This document shows positions 8,660-17,687 of a stretch of 64,000 bases of DNA, piece by piece (positions within the stretch are counted from its first letter, which is position 1; each line of letters begins with the position of its first letter). The translations under genes and the position numbers were made by a program. Origin of the DNA: Arcobacter ellisii (GTDB taxonomy: Bacteria > Campylobacterota > Campylobacteria > Campylobacterales > Arcobacteraceae); assembly GCF_003544915.1 (NCBI RefSeq), contig NZ_CP032097.1, positions 1,488,001 to 1,552,000 on the forward strand, read 5' to 3'. The notes under the pieces are model-generated. The model did no database searches. It saw nothing but the letters and a program-made list of their open reading frames with translations, and had not been told where the DNA came from.

Positions 8660-9475
8660 ATGGAATTTTGGCAAAATATTTATTCAAATTTTAATCCAGT
8701 AGCTTTTAATTTAGGACCAGTTGCTGTTCATTGGTATGGACTTATGTATGCTTTAGCACTAATAAGTGCAATTTTTATTGCAAAATGGTTTATCAAACAT
8801 GATAAATTACCTATTTCAAATGACTTATTTGATTCATATATTTGGTGGGCAGAAATAGGAGTAATTTTAGGTGCAAGAATTGGATATGTATTATTCTATG
8901 ACACACATACAATGTACTATTTAACTCATCCATGGCAAATATTTAATCCATATATAAATGGTGTTTATGCAGGAATTTCAGGGATGAGTTATCATGGAGC
9001 TTTTTTCGGATTTATTATAGCTTCTTACTTTTTTTGTAGAAAAAATAAAATATCTTTTTGGTTTATAACAGATATTGCTGTTCTTGGAATTAGTGCAGCT
9101 TATATATTTGGAAGAATTGGAAACTTTTTCAATCAAGAGTTAATAGGACGAGTTACTGATGTTCCTTGGGGAATTTATGTTGGTGGAGTTCTAAGACACC
9201 CTTCTCAAATTTATGAAGCAATACTTGAAGGTCTTTTTGTATTCTTAATTTTAGTATATTTTAGAAAAAGAAAAACATTTGATGGACAATTAGCATTAAT
9301 GTATGGTGCTTTATATTCAATAGCAAGAATTATTGCAGAACTTTTCAGACAACCAGATACTCAATTAGGATTTTTATATAGTGATTGGTTAACAATGGGG
9401 ATTTTACAATCTTTAATAGTTTTAGGGATTTGTATTACAATCTATATCAACAGAAAAAAAATAATAAATAGTTAA
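8660..9475 (+). CDS. lgt: Prolipoprotein diacylglyceryl transferase
   Basis: Lgt transfers diacylglycerol from phosphatidylglycerol to the lipobox cysteine of prolipoproteins at the inner membrane. The 271-residue protein has about seven membrane helices and the family signatures HWYGLMYA near the N-terminus, GRIGNFFNQELIGR about residues 153-166, and RHPSQIYEA about 178-186. It starts three bases after the Fe-S protein gene and is probably co-transcribed with it. Its length is normal, and it ends in a convergent terminator shared with a small zinc-protein gene. Confidence 0.97.
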   Translation: MEFWQNIYSNFNPVAFNLGPVAVHWYGLMYALALISAIFIAKWFIKHDKLPISNDLFDSYIWWAEIGVILGARIGYVLFYDTHTMYYLTHPWQIFNPYINGVYAGISGMSYHGAFFGFIIASYFFCRKNKISFWFITDIAVLGISAAYIFGRIGNFFNQELIGRVTDVPWGIYVGGVLRHPSQIYEAILEGLFVFLILVYFRKRKTFDGQLALMYGALYSIARIIAELFRQPDTQLGFLYSDWLTMGILQSLIVLGICITIYINRKKIINS

Positions 9476-9490
9476 TTTTAACTATTTATT
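9463..9490. terminator. Bidirectional hairpin between lgt and the small Cys protein gene
   Basis: Perfect 13-bp palindromic stem AATAAATAGTTAA (9463-9475) / TTAACTATTTATT (9478-9490) with a 2-base spacer. It spans the stop codons of both convergent genes. It is entirely AT-rich except for one G-C pair, so its strength is uncertain. Confidence 0.5.
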
Positions 9491-9750
9491 TTCACTTCTT
9501 TACTATAACCAGATTCGATAGCTAGTTCTACAATTTTATTTTTTAATAAATCTAATCTCCAGCCATGTCTACTCGCAAAATTTTCTATTTCTGCATCTCT
9601 TTGTTCAGGAGTACAAAATACAAAAATTCTTTTTAGGAAAGGTTTAGGAACTTGGATAGCAATTAGTTGAAAATAATTCTCTTTGCAGCTTCTTGAACAA
9701 AAAGCCTTACTCATAGCAATCTTTTTTTTGCAAAATGGGCAATGCGACAT
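9478..9750 (-). CDS. Small hypothetical protein with zinc-ribbon-like cysteines
   Basis: This 90-residue protein begins MSHCPFCKKKIAMSKAFCSRSC, i.e. CPxC followed by CSRSC, a likely Cys4 zinc site. A helical, aromatic-rich region without further motifs follows. A similar N-terminal Cys pattern occurs in several small zinc-finger families, but I cannot name this one. Its start overlaps the stop of the 64-residue gene by one base (TAATG), so the two are translationally coupled. Confidence 0.7.
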   Translation of the reverse strand: MSHCPFCKKKIAMSKAFCSRSCKENYFQLIAIQVPKPFLKRIFVFCTPEQRDAEIENFASRHGWRLDLLKNKIVELAIESGYSKEVKINS

Positions 9751-9944
9751 TATTTCTTACCTTTAATTATTAGTTTGTAGAACTTTGCATTACTAACATC
9801 TTGAAGAAATTTTGGATCAACATCATGTAAAGCTATAATATCAATAACTTTACCATCCATAAGCCAACCTCGACCTGTGTCTTCAATCTTTTGATTCTCA
9901 AACATTTCAATAAGTTCTTCTTTTGGTATGATCAGTTCTTGCAT
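9750..9944 (-). CDS. Small hypothetical protein
   Basis: This 64-residue acidic protein of unknown family starts MQELIIPKEELIEMFENQK. It has no membrane segment or cysteine. The gene is coupled to the downstream Cys-rich gene by TAATG. It sits 39 bases after the end of the upstream response-regulator gene on the opposite side of the intergenic space, and the low-GC sequence before it holds no recognisable -10. Only its coding quality, its compact coupling and the reasonable protein composition support it. Confidence 0.6.
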   Translation of the reverse strand: MQELIIPKEELIEMFENQKIEDTGRGWLMDGKVIDIIALHDVDPKFLQDVSNAKFYKLIIKGKK

Positions 9945-9983
9945 ATTATAACTTTTTTATTTAGATTTTGCAAATCATAATGT

Positions 9984-10688
9984 CTAATTATTTTTTAAAA
10001 TATCAATCGTATAACCCTTATTTGAATGGTTCTTAATAATTTCATAATAAGTTTTTTGTCTAATTTTATTAACAATATTTCTCATAGTATAGATTGACAT
10101 ATCTTTACCTTTCCATACTACATCTTTTATTGTATCATAATCTGTAATTTCATTTCTTTTTGTAATTAATAATTTTAAGAAAGATTTTTCTAATCTAGTA
10201 AAGTCAATTAAAACTCCACCTGATTTAAAAAATTGGTCTCTATATTCATCAAAATAGATACCATTTTCAAACTCAATTTTATCACCTCTTTTAGTTTGGT
10301 TTAAACACATAATTACAGCTAACTTAACATCTTTTGCTCTTAAAGGCTTTGATAAAAATGTATAAGCACCTGAATTAATTGCTGTAACAATATTTTCATT
10401 GTCATCAGAACTAGAAATAACTATTTTCGGTAATGTTGGAGCTAGTTGAGATAACTCTGAACATAATTCTGAAAAAGAAACACCTTCAATATCAGCATCA
10501 ATAATTGACATATCATAATTGTTTGAACAAGCTAAAGATAAAGCTTCAGACATTGTTGTCGCAATTTTTAACTCTTTAAAATAATCGTCAAACTCACTTT
10601 CAATAGTTTGTTTAACTGCCAAATCGCTACTTATAAAAAGTAACTTTGCATTGTACAATTTTCTTATATTTCTTACTGTTTTTAACAT
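9984..10688 (-). CDS. OmpR-type response regulator
   Basis: This 234-residue protein has an N-terminal receiver domain (about 15-135) and a C-terminal winged-helix DNA-binding domain (about 140-232). The phospho-acceptor Asp lies in SIIDADIEG, the conserved Ser/Thr in KIVISSSDD, and the conserved Lys in FLSKPLRA. The output domain has a recognisable effector pattern (LIDFTRLEKSFLKLL, then YTMRNIVNKIRQK and SNKGYTIDI). The N-terminal acidic pair is weak (LLFISSDLA instead of DD), which may reduce phosphorylation. No kinase is adjacent. AAGAG precedes the ATG. Confidence 0.88.
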   Translation of the reverse strand: MLKTVRNIRKLYNAKLLFISSDLAVKQTIESEFDDYFKELKIATTMSEALSLACSNNYDMSIIDADIEGVSFSELCSELSQLAPTLPKIVISSSDDNENIVTAINSGAYTFLSKPLRAKDVKLAVIMCLNQTKRGDKIEFENGIYFDEYRDQFFKSGGVLIDFTRLEKSFLKLLITKRNEITDYDTIKDVVWKGKDMSIYTMRNIVNKIRQKTYYEIIKNHSNKGYTIDILKNN

Positions 10689-10781
10689 AATATAACTCTT
10701 TAATAATTGGTTTAAGATATAATAATAACAAAAATTTCTTTATTTGTCAAAATAAAATTATAAATTAGATAATTTTTATCT

Positions 10782-13469
10782 TCATTTTAGTTCTTGCCAC
10801 GAATTTCCTATTGCAACTGACACTTTTAAAGGAACATTCAATGTATAGATACTCTCCATTATTTCACGTATTTCTTCAGTAAAACTTTCAACAAATTCAT
10901 CTTTTATCTCAAAAATAAGTTCATCATGGATTTGTAAAAGCAATCTCATCTTATCGTTATTTTTATATTTTTTATAAATTTTTATCATTGATAATTTTAT
11001 TAAATCTGCAGCACTTCCCTGAAATAAGGTGTTTACAGCTTCTCTTAAATAAGCAGCTTTCATCATAGCATTTGCAGAATCAAAGTCAAATAATCTTTTT
11101 CTATTTAATAATGTTTTTACATAACCATTTGTGTAAGCAAAATCTTCAATTGATTTTAAATAATCTTTTACACTTTTAAATGCTTCAAAATATGAATCGA
11201 TATAAATTTTAGCCTCTTTAGATGGAATCCCTAAAGTATCACCAAGTTTTTTGCTTCCCATTCCATATAATAATCCAAAATTTATTGATTTTGCAATATT
11301 TCTTTTCTCTTTAGCTAATTCTGCTCCAAAAATTTTTACAGCAGTTTGGTAGTGGATATCTAAATTATTTTTGAATGCTTCAACTAAAGCCTCATCTTGA
11401 CTAAAATGAGCTAATAATCTTAACTCTATTTGAGAATAATCAATTCCAACTAACTTATATCCCTCTTTTGGAATAAAGGCTTGTCTTATTTGTAATATTG
11501 AGTCACTTCCAACTGGAATATTTTGTAAATTTGGATTTTTTGAACTTAATCTTCCTGTTGCAGTTCCTGTATGTAAAAATGAAGTATGAACTCTATTATC
11601 TTCATTTTTTAATCCAAGTTCCAATAATGGTTCTATATAAGTTGATTGAAGTTTATAAGCTTCTCTATATTTTAAAAGTAAAGGAATTACAGGATGTTCA
11701 TTTTCAATACTACTCAAAACAGCTTCATCTGTACTGTAACCTGTTTTTGTTTTTTTAGATGCTGTTAAACCTAAAGTTTCAAATAAAACAACACCTAATT
11801 GTTTTGTTGAATTAATATTAAACTCAACTCCACTTATTTCGTGGATTTTTGAAGTTAGTTCACTAATATATTTATTACTTTTTTCTTTATACTCTTTTAG
11901 AAGTTCAACATCAATTTTTATTCCATTATTTTCCATTTCAGCAAGAACATAAATAAACTCAAATTCTACATCAAATGCAAGTTTTAAAATCTCTTCTTCA
12001 TTTTTTTCTTTAAAAATCTCTAATTGTCTATTAAATAATTTTAGAGTCATTAAAGCATCTTCTGCTGCATATTCACAAGCTTTTGATATTTCTACATTTG
12101 AAAAATTCTCACCTTTTTTTACAACATCAGAGAAACTAATCATTTTATGTCTAAAATGTTTATCAATTTGATAATCAAGCCCTACTTTTTCATTTGTGTT
12201 TAAAAGCCAAGATAAAATCATCGTATCTGCATAAAGTTTTAATTCAACATCAAAATTATGTTTTATTATTTGATAATCATATTTAAAATTTTGTAAAACT
12301 AATTTATATCTATTTAATTGAATAATAGCTTGACGTGCTGCTTCCATTGATATTTGATTTCCAACACCTAAATATGAATGTGCAATTGGAACATAATAAG
12401 CTTTATTTTCTTCATAAGTAAAAGAGAATCCTACAATTTTAGCTTTTGTTACATCAATATCTGTAGTTTCTGTGTCAAAAGAGATAATAGAATCTCTTGG
12501 AATTGTGTTTATAACTAAAGATAAACTATGTTCATTATCAAGTAAAATGTACTCTACTTTATCCTCTTTTTTTTCTACCTCTTTGGGAATTTCTGTTTTA
12601 TATCCCATCCCATTTTTATTTACTTTTTCTAAAATTTTGTGCATATCATATTTAACTAAAATATCACTAATTTTTAAAATTGGATTTTCAAGGGGTAAAA
12701 TAAACTCTTCAAGATTATCAATCATATGACAATCTTTTGATAAAGTTACAAGTTTTTTAGAGATAAATGCCATCTCTTTACCTTCAAGTAATAACTCTTT
12801 TGTTCTTTTTTTACTTATATTTTCAATATTTTCATAAATATTTTCTAAAGTTCCAAACTCTTTTATAAGTGCTTCAGCAGTTTTTGCTCCAATTCCTTTA
12901 ACTCCTGGAATATTATCAGCACTATCACCTAAAAGTGATTGATAATCAGTAAATTGTGAAGGATGAACTCCATATTTTTCAAAACATTTTTCTTCATTTA
13001 TGATAACTTTTTTTGTTGGGTCAAATAAATAAATTGTATCATCATCTATTAATTGATACAAATCTTTATCGTGAGATACAATTCGAACTTCCAAACCTTT
13101 TAGTTTTGCATCAAAAGCAATTGATGCAACAATATCATCTGCTTCAAAACCTGTTCTAATTGCTGTTTTAAATCCCATTTGTTCAATCCAAGAGATTGCA
13201 ATTGGAAGTTGTTTTAGTAAATCTTCTGGAACATCCGGTCTGTGAGCTTTATATCCATCATAAAGTTCATTTCTAAATGTATTTCCTTTTGCATCAAGTG
13301 CAAAAACAATATAATCTGTTTGAAAATCTTTTCCAATATTTGATATAAAATTAATAAAACCTGTTAGAAGTCCAGTTGGGAAACCTTCTCTTGATTTTAA
13401 AGGAGGAAGTGCAAAATAACTTCTAAATAAAAATCCAAATGTGTCTATTACGGTGATTGTTTTTTTCAT
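10782..13469 (-). CDS. polA: DNA polymerase I
   Basis: This 895-residue protein carries all three Pol I domains. Residues about 1-290 are the 5'-3' nuclease (GFEADDIVASIAF, LLGDSADNIPGVKGIGAKTA). Residues about 305-480 are a 3'-5' exonuclease with intact acidic residues (SFDTETTDID, YAAEDA). The polymerase is C-terminal (GRLSSKNPNLQNIPV, DYSQIELRLLAHFS, RNIAKSINFGLLYGMG, QIHDELIFE). It processes Okazaki primers and fills repair gaps. It is divergent from kdsB, and the intergenic space holds a palindromic -10 shared by both. AAGAGAAG lies before the start. Confidence 0.98.
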   Translation of the reverse strand: MKKTITVIDTFGFLFRSYFALPPLKSREGFPTGLLTGFINFISNIGKDFQTDYIVFALDAKGNTFRNELYDGYKAHRPDVPEDLLKQLPIAISWIEQMGFKTAIRTGFEADDIVASIAFDAKLKGLEVRIVSHDKDLYQLIDDDTIYLFDPTKKVIINEEKCFEKYGVHPSQFTDYQSLLGDSADNIPGVKGIGAKTAEALIKEFGTLENIYENIENISKKRTKELLLEGKEMAFISKKLVTLSKDCHMIDNLEEFILPLENPILKISDILVKYDMHKILEKVNKNGMGYKTEIPKEVEKKEDKVEYILLDNEHSLSLVINTIPRDSIISFDTETTDIDVTKAKIVGFSFTYEENKAYYVPIAHSYLGVGNQISMEAARQAIIQLNRYKLVLQNFKYDYQIIKHNFDVELKLYADTMILSWLLNTNEKVGLDYQIDKHFRHKMISFSDVVKKGENFSNVEISKACEYAAEDALMTLKLFNRQLEIFKEKNEEEILKLAFDVEFEFIYVLAEMENNGIKIDVELLKEYKEKSNKYISELTSKIHEISGVEFNINSTKQLGVVLFETLGLTASKKTKTGYSTDEAVLSSIENEHPVIPLLLKYREAYKLQSTYIEPLLELGLKNEDNRVHTSFLHTGTATGRLSSKNPNLQNIPVGSDSILQIRQAFIPKEGYKLVGIDYSQIELRLLAHFSQDEALVEAFKNNLDIHYQTAVKIFGAELAKEKRNIAKSINFGLLYGMGSKKLGDTLGIPSKEAKIYIDSYFEAFKSVKDYLKSIEDFAYTNGYVKTLLNRKRLFDFDSANAMMKAAYLREAVNTLFQGSAADLIKLSMIKIYKKYKNNDKMRLLLQIHDELIFEIKDEFVESFTEEIREIMESIYTLNVPLKVSVAIGNSWQELK

Positions 13470-13504
13470 AAATTCTTCTCTTTGCTTGTGTTTAGTCTTT
13501 TTAT

Positions 13505-13512
13505 ATTATAAT
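13505..13512. promoter_or_regulatory. Palindromic -10 shared by polA and kdsB
   Basis: ATTATAAT is its own reverse complement. It gives TATAAT at 13507-13512 for kdsB on the plus strand and TATAAT at 13510-13505 for polA on the minus strand. It lies 42 bases before kdsB and 35 before polA. Confidence 0.45.
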
Positions 13513-13553
13513 AATGTCACTAAAAATAAGGTTTTACTACAAAAGGAACATAA

Positions 13554-14279
13554 ATGATAATTATACCTGCAAGATTAAATTCAAGTAGATTTGCAAACAA
13601 AATAATGGTTGATATTTTAGGATTACCAATGGTAATTAGAACTGCTCGTCAAGTTAGTAGTTTAGATAAAGTAGTAATCGCAACAGATAGCCAAGAAGTT
13701 ATGGATTTAGCTTCACAATATGGTTTTGATGCTGTTCTTACTTCAACTTCTCACAATAGTGGAACAGATAGAATAAATGAAGCTGTTAATATTTTGAATT
13801 TAAGTGAAGATGAAATTATTGTTAATGTTCAAGCAGATGAACCATTTATAGAACCAGAAGTTGTACAAACGGTAATAGATAGAGTAAAAAAAATAAAAGA
13901 AAATGATGAAAATATTATGATAACTTCTTGTTTTAAAGAGATAACTTCTGAATTAGCAGATGATCCAAATCATGTAAAAGTAATTTTAGATGAACACTCA
14001 AACGCAATATATTTTTCAAGAGCTAAAATCCCATATCATAGAGACCATCACGAAGTTTCTAATTATAATGGACATTTAGGAATTTATGGATTTACAAAAA
14101 AATCATTAAATGAATTTTGTAAATTACCTTCATCAAAATTAGAAAATATAGAAAAATTAGAACAATTAAGAGCAATTGACAATGGTTATAAAGTTGCAAT
14201 GGTAAAAGTTGTTTCTAAATCTTTTGGAATTGATACACAAGAAGACTTAAATAGAGCTCTTGAAATTTTTAAAAAATAA
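13554..14279 (+). CDS. kdsB: 3-deoxy-manno-octulosonate cytidylyltransferase
   Basis: KdsB activates KDO as CMP-KDO for attachment to lipid A. The 241-residue protein shows the nucleotidyltransferase start MIIIPARLNSSRFANK (nucleotide-binding PAR.xSxR), the KVVIATD motif, and NVQADEPFI (the QGDEP-like metal/substrate loop). Length is typical for the family. AAAAGGA precedes the ATG. The other KDO genes are not nearby. A long stem-loop follows the stop codon. Confidence 0.95.
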   Translation: MIIIPARLNSSRFANKIMVDILGLPMVIRTARQVSSLDKVVIATDSQEVMDLASQYGFDAVLTSTSHNSGTDRINEAVNILNLSEDEIIVNVQADEPFIEPEVVQTVIDRVKKIKENDENIMITSCFKEITSELADDPNHVKVILDEHSNAIYFSRAKIPYHRDHHEVSNYNGHLGIYGFTKKSLNEFCKLPSSKLENIEKLEQLRAIDNGYKVAMVKVVSKSFGIDTQEDLNRALEIFKK

Positions 14280-14284
14280 TTATC

Positions 14285-14336
14285 AAAAGTGCTTTATAAC
14301 TTAATCTTATAAGTAAAGTAATATTAAAGCACTTTT
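14285..14336 (+). terminator. Long two-tier stem-loop downstream of kdsB
   Basis: AAAAGTGCTTTA (14285-14296) pairs perfectly with TAAAGCACTTTT (14325-14336). The 28-base loop can form a second small stem (ACTTA/TAAGT). The 3' arm ends in T4. It probably terminates kdsB transcription, although the large loop is unusual for a simple terminator. Confidence 0.5.
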
Positions 14337-14377
14337 ATGTAAAACTTGTGTAAAAGAATAAAAATAAGGGTGATTCT

Positions 14378-16354
14378 ATGCATTATGATGTTTTCATCAT
14401 AGATAATTTTTTAAAATTTAATGATTTTAAAGAGTACTCTTCAAAAAAAATTAGAAATGTAAATATTTCATTATTTCCAAATTTTGAAGATATGATTAAT
14501 GAAATAGAGTTTGTTGATGTACTTATCGTTCATATAGATTCTATTGAATATTACAATATCATTGAAAAATATTTAAAAAACGACCCTTATATTATTTTTA
14601 TTATAAATGATAACTCTGATTTAGCCAAAATATCAAATTCAAGAAAATTAGATATTTTATATGAACCACTTGATTTTTCTAAATTAACTTCAAAAATAGA
14701 GTATTTTACAAATAACATCAAAAATCATATTTTGTTAAAAAATGAAGAGGATTTTTCAAATTCAATAATAAACAATATAAATAATCCTATTTTTTCTGTA
14801 GATAAAGAACATATAATCTTTGCAAATGATCATTTTTATGAACTTACAAACTGTTATTCACTTCAAGAATTGAATCAAAAATATAAAACGGTTAAAGATA
14901 TTTTTGAAAAAGAAGAAGGTTGTGTTACAGATATGGAAAAAATTTCTTCTAATAAATTAGAAGAGAAAAAACTAAAAGTATGTATAAAAACTGGAAATAA
15001 AAAAAGATTTTTTTCTATCCAAAAAATTCACTTATCTCACAATGATACAAATATAATTATCTTAAATGATATAAGCCATGAAGTAGAACATAAACATGAA
15101 CTTTATAAACTTTTATATACTGATAATTTAACAAAATTCCCAAATCGTGCAAAATTGATAGAAGATTTACAAAATAATGGTTTAAATTTACAAGCTGTTT
15201 CTTTGTTAAATATCAATTCATTTAAAGAAGTAAATGATTTTTTTGGGCATAAAGTTGGAGATTCTATCTTAATTGATGTTGCAAAACTAATTTCAAAAAA
15301 AATACAAAATCATAAAAATCTAAAACTTTATAAATTCCCTTCTGATACTTATTGTGTAGTAAATACAGAAGAATCAAGAGATGAATTTGTAGATTTAATA
15401 AATGAAATAATTGAAACAATTTATAAAAATGTATTTATTTTTGAACATTATGAAATTGATATTAGAATGACAGCTGGAATTTCATTTTCAGATAAAAACA
15501 ATAAATTAATCACAGCTGATATTGCTTTACAAACAGCAAAAAAAGACCATAAAGATTATTTGATTTTTTATGATGAACTTGATAAATTCCAAGAATATGA
15601 AAATAATATGTTTTGGACTAAAAAACTAAAATCTGCTTTTATAAATGACAATATTGAAGTATATTTTCAACCTTTAGTTAATAATGAAACTCTAAATGTA
15701 GATAAATATGAATGTTTAGTAAGACTTATTGATGAAGATGGAAAAGTTGTAAATCCATATTTCTTTTTAGATATTTCAAAAAGGTCAAACCAATATACAA
15801 AACTTACAAAAATTGTTATTGAAAAATCATTTAAAAAATTTGAAAATTTACCTTTTGAGTTTTCAGTTAATATTTCTTATGAAGATATTGAAAATAGTTC
15901 ATTTTTAGATTTCATAAAAGAGATGTTAAAGAAATATGATGTTAAAAATAGAGTCGTTTTTGAAATTTTAGAAGATGAAAATATTAAAAACTACAATTTA
16001 TTGATATCATTTATTGATGAAATAAAAAATTTAGGTTGTAAAGTTGCAATTGATGATTTTGGTAGTGGATATTCAAATTTTGAGCATCTACTAAAAATGA
16101 ATGTTGATTATTTAAAAATTGATGCTTCATTAATAAAAAATATTGCTAAAAACGAAAATTCATATAAGATTACAAAAACAATTATTGAATTTGCAAAAAA
16201 TCTAAATTTGAAAACTATTGCTGAATATGTTGAAAATGAAGAGATTTTTAATATTGTAAAAAATCTTGGAGCAGATTATTCCCAAGGATATTATTTCTCA
16301 GCTCCAATTGCAGAACCTAATATTAATGAATTTAAAGAAAAGAAAGAAAAATGA
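14378..16354 (+). CDS. EAL-domain cyclic-di-GMP phosphodiesterase with degenerate receiver and GGDEF
   Basis: In this 658-residue protein, residues 1-115 have receiver-like strands (VLIVHIDS with Asp54), but the conserved Lys-Pro is Glu-Pro (YEPLDF), so this is a pseudo-receiver. Residues about 125-235 are a PAS domain. Residues about 245-400 are a GGDEF fold whose signature reads FPSDT (320-324), so cyclase activity is not expected. Residues about 410-655 are an EAL domain with ECLVR (Glu445), AIDDFGSGYSNF and DYLKIDAS intact, so phosphodiesterase activity is likely. The stop overlaps the next gene's start by 4 bases (ATGA), coupling it to a diguanylate cyclase. Confidence 0.9.
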   Translation: MHYDVFIIDNFLKFNDFKEYSSKKIRNVNISLFPNFEDMINEIEFVDVLIVHIDSIEYYNIIEKYLKNDPYIIFIINDNSDLAKISNSRKLDILYEPLDFSKLTSKIEYFTNNIKNHILLKNEEDFSNSIINNINNPIFSVDKEHIIFANDHFYELTNCYSLQELNQKYKTVKDIFEKEEGCVTDMEKISSNKLEEKKLKVCIKTGNKKRFFSIQKIHLSHNDTNIIILNDISHEVEHKHELYKLLYTDNLTKFPNRAKLIEDLQNNGLNLQAVSLLNINSFKEVNDFFGHKVGDSILIDVAKLISKKIQNHKNLKLYKFPSDTYCVVNTEESRDEFVDLINEIIETIYKNVFIFEHYEIDIRMTAGISFSDKNNKLITADIALQTAKKDHKDYLIFYDELDKFQEYENNMFWTKKLKSAFINDNIEVYFQPLVNNETLNVDKYECLVRLIDEDGKVVNPYFFLDISKRSNQYTKLTKIVIEKSFKKFENLPFEFSVNISYEDIENSSFLDFIKEMLKKYDVKNRVVFEILEDENIKNYNLLISFIDEIKNLGCKVAIDDFGSGYSNFEHLLKMNVDYLKIDASLIKNIAKNENSYKITKTIIEFAKNLNLKTIAEYVENEEIFNIVKNLGADYSQGYYFSAPIAEPNINEFKEKKEK

Positions 16355-17670
16355 ACAAAGAAATTTTAAAAGATATCTCAGTTTTATATGTTGAAGACGA
16401 AAATGATGTTAGAGAATTTACTTCAAAATTATTAGGTTCATTACTAAAAAAAGTTTATGTAGCTCAAAATGGTTTAGAAGGATTAGAATTATATAAAGAG
16501 AATCAAAATGATATTGATTTAATAATTTCAGATATAAATATGCCAAAAATGAATGGTTTAGATATGTGTGAGCAAATTAGAAAAATAAACAATGAAATGC
16601 CTCTTGTAATAACAAGTGCTCACAATGATACAAATTTTTTAAGAAAAGCTATTGAAGTAGGTGTAAATACATATGCCATGAAACCTATTGATTTGTACCA
16701 ATTAATAGAGAGTATCATAAAAGCAATGGAGCCTATTTTATTAAAAAGAAAACTTATTGAATTAAATTTATCATTAGAGAGCAAAATAGAACAAGAAGTT
16801 AGTAAAATTAAATCTATTTTAGATGCTCAAGATAATATTATTATCGTTACACACAATGAAAATATCACAAATGTAAATAAAAAATTTCTTGACTTTTTTG
16901 AAATTAAAGATTTTGATGATTTTACTTCTAGTGGAAAAAATATTTTTGATTTTTTTCAAGAAGAGTTTGGATTTATTACTAAAGAAAAAATAAATAAACA
17001 AGAATCTTGGATTCAATATATAAAAGATTTACATGAGATTGATAGAATTGTAAAAATAAAAAATTCATCTAACGAAGAAAAAATTTTTGCGATAAATGTT
17101 GACTTTTATGAAAACAAAGATAATTATTATGTATTTTCTTTAACAGATATTACTAAACTAAAAGAGAAATCAAACTTACTTGAATATCAAGCAAGCCATG
17201 ATAAATTAACTGGTTTGTTCAATAGAAATAGATTTGATGAACTCTATTCTAAAGAGATAAAAAGAGCAAAAAGATATGAGAATAATTTGTCAATAATACT
17301 TTTTGATATTGATGATTTTAAAAACGTAAATGATAATTATGGTCATCAAATTGGAGATGAAGTTTTAATTGAAATCTCAAAAATACTTCTAAATAATGTT
17401 AGAGAACCTGATATTTGCGTTAGATGGGGAGGAGAAGAGTTTTTAATTTTACTTCCTCAAACAAATTTAGAAGGTGCAAAAGCAGTTGCAGAAAAGATTA
17501 GAGTAACAATTATAGAAAAACCTTTAACAGAAAAAAACTTACCAATATCTGCAAGTTTTGGAGTATGTCAAATGGATGAAAATGATGATGATTTTTCATT
17601 GATTTCAAAAAGTGATAAGCTACTTTATTTAGCTAAAAAAAGTGGGAAAAATATAGTAATAGCTCAATAA
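16351..17670 (+). CDS. Response-regulator diguanylate cyclase (REC-PAS-GGDEF)
   Basis: In this 439-residue protein, residues 1-130 are a canonical receiver (VLYVEDENDV, phospho-acceptor Asp61 in LIISDINMPKMNG, AMKPIDL). A short helix and a PAS-like domain (about 155-275) follow. Residues about 280-439 are a GGDEF domain with the active signature RWGGEEF. The RxxD product-inhibition site (REPD) lies five residues upstream. It is predicted to make c-di-GMP in a phosphorylation-dependent way. It is translationally coupled to the preceding EAL phosphodiesterase, so the pair can set opposing activities from one transcript. Confidence 0.93.
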   Translation: MNKEILKDISVLYVEDENDVREFTSKLLGSLLKKVYVAQNGLEGLELYKENQNDIDLIISDINMPKMNGLDMCEQIRKINNEMPLVITSAHNDTNFLRKAIEVGVNTYAMKPIDLYQLIESIIKAMEPILLKRKLIELNLSLESKIEQEVSKIKSILDAQDNIIIVTHNENITNVNKKFLDFFEIKDFDDFTSSGKNIFDFFQEEFGFITKEKINKQESWIQYIKDLHEIDRIVKIKNSSNEEKIFAINVDFYENKDNYYVFSLTDITKLKEKSNLLEYQASHDKLTGLFNRNRFDELYSKEIKRAKRYENNLSIILFDIDDFKNVNDNYGHQIGDEVLIEISKILLNNVREPDICVRWGGEEFLILLPQTNLEGAKAVAEKIRVTIIEKPLTEKNLPISASFGVCQMDENDDDFSLISKSDKLLYLAKKSGKNIVIAQ

Positions 17671-17677
17671 AGCTATT
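17658..17677. terminator. Weak hairpin between the cyclase gene and lptB
   Basis: AATAGCT (17658-17664) and AGCTATT (17671-17677) form a 7-bp stem with a 6-base loop over the convergent gene ends. The stem is short. Confidence 0.35.
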
Positions 17678-17687
17678 TCTATATCAT

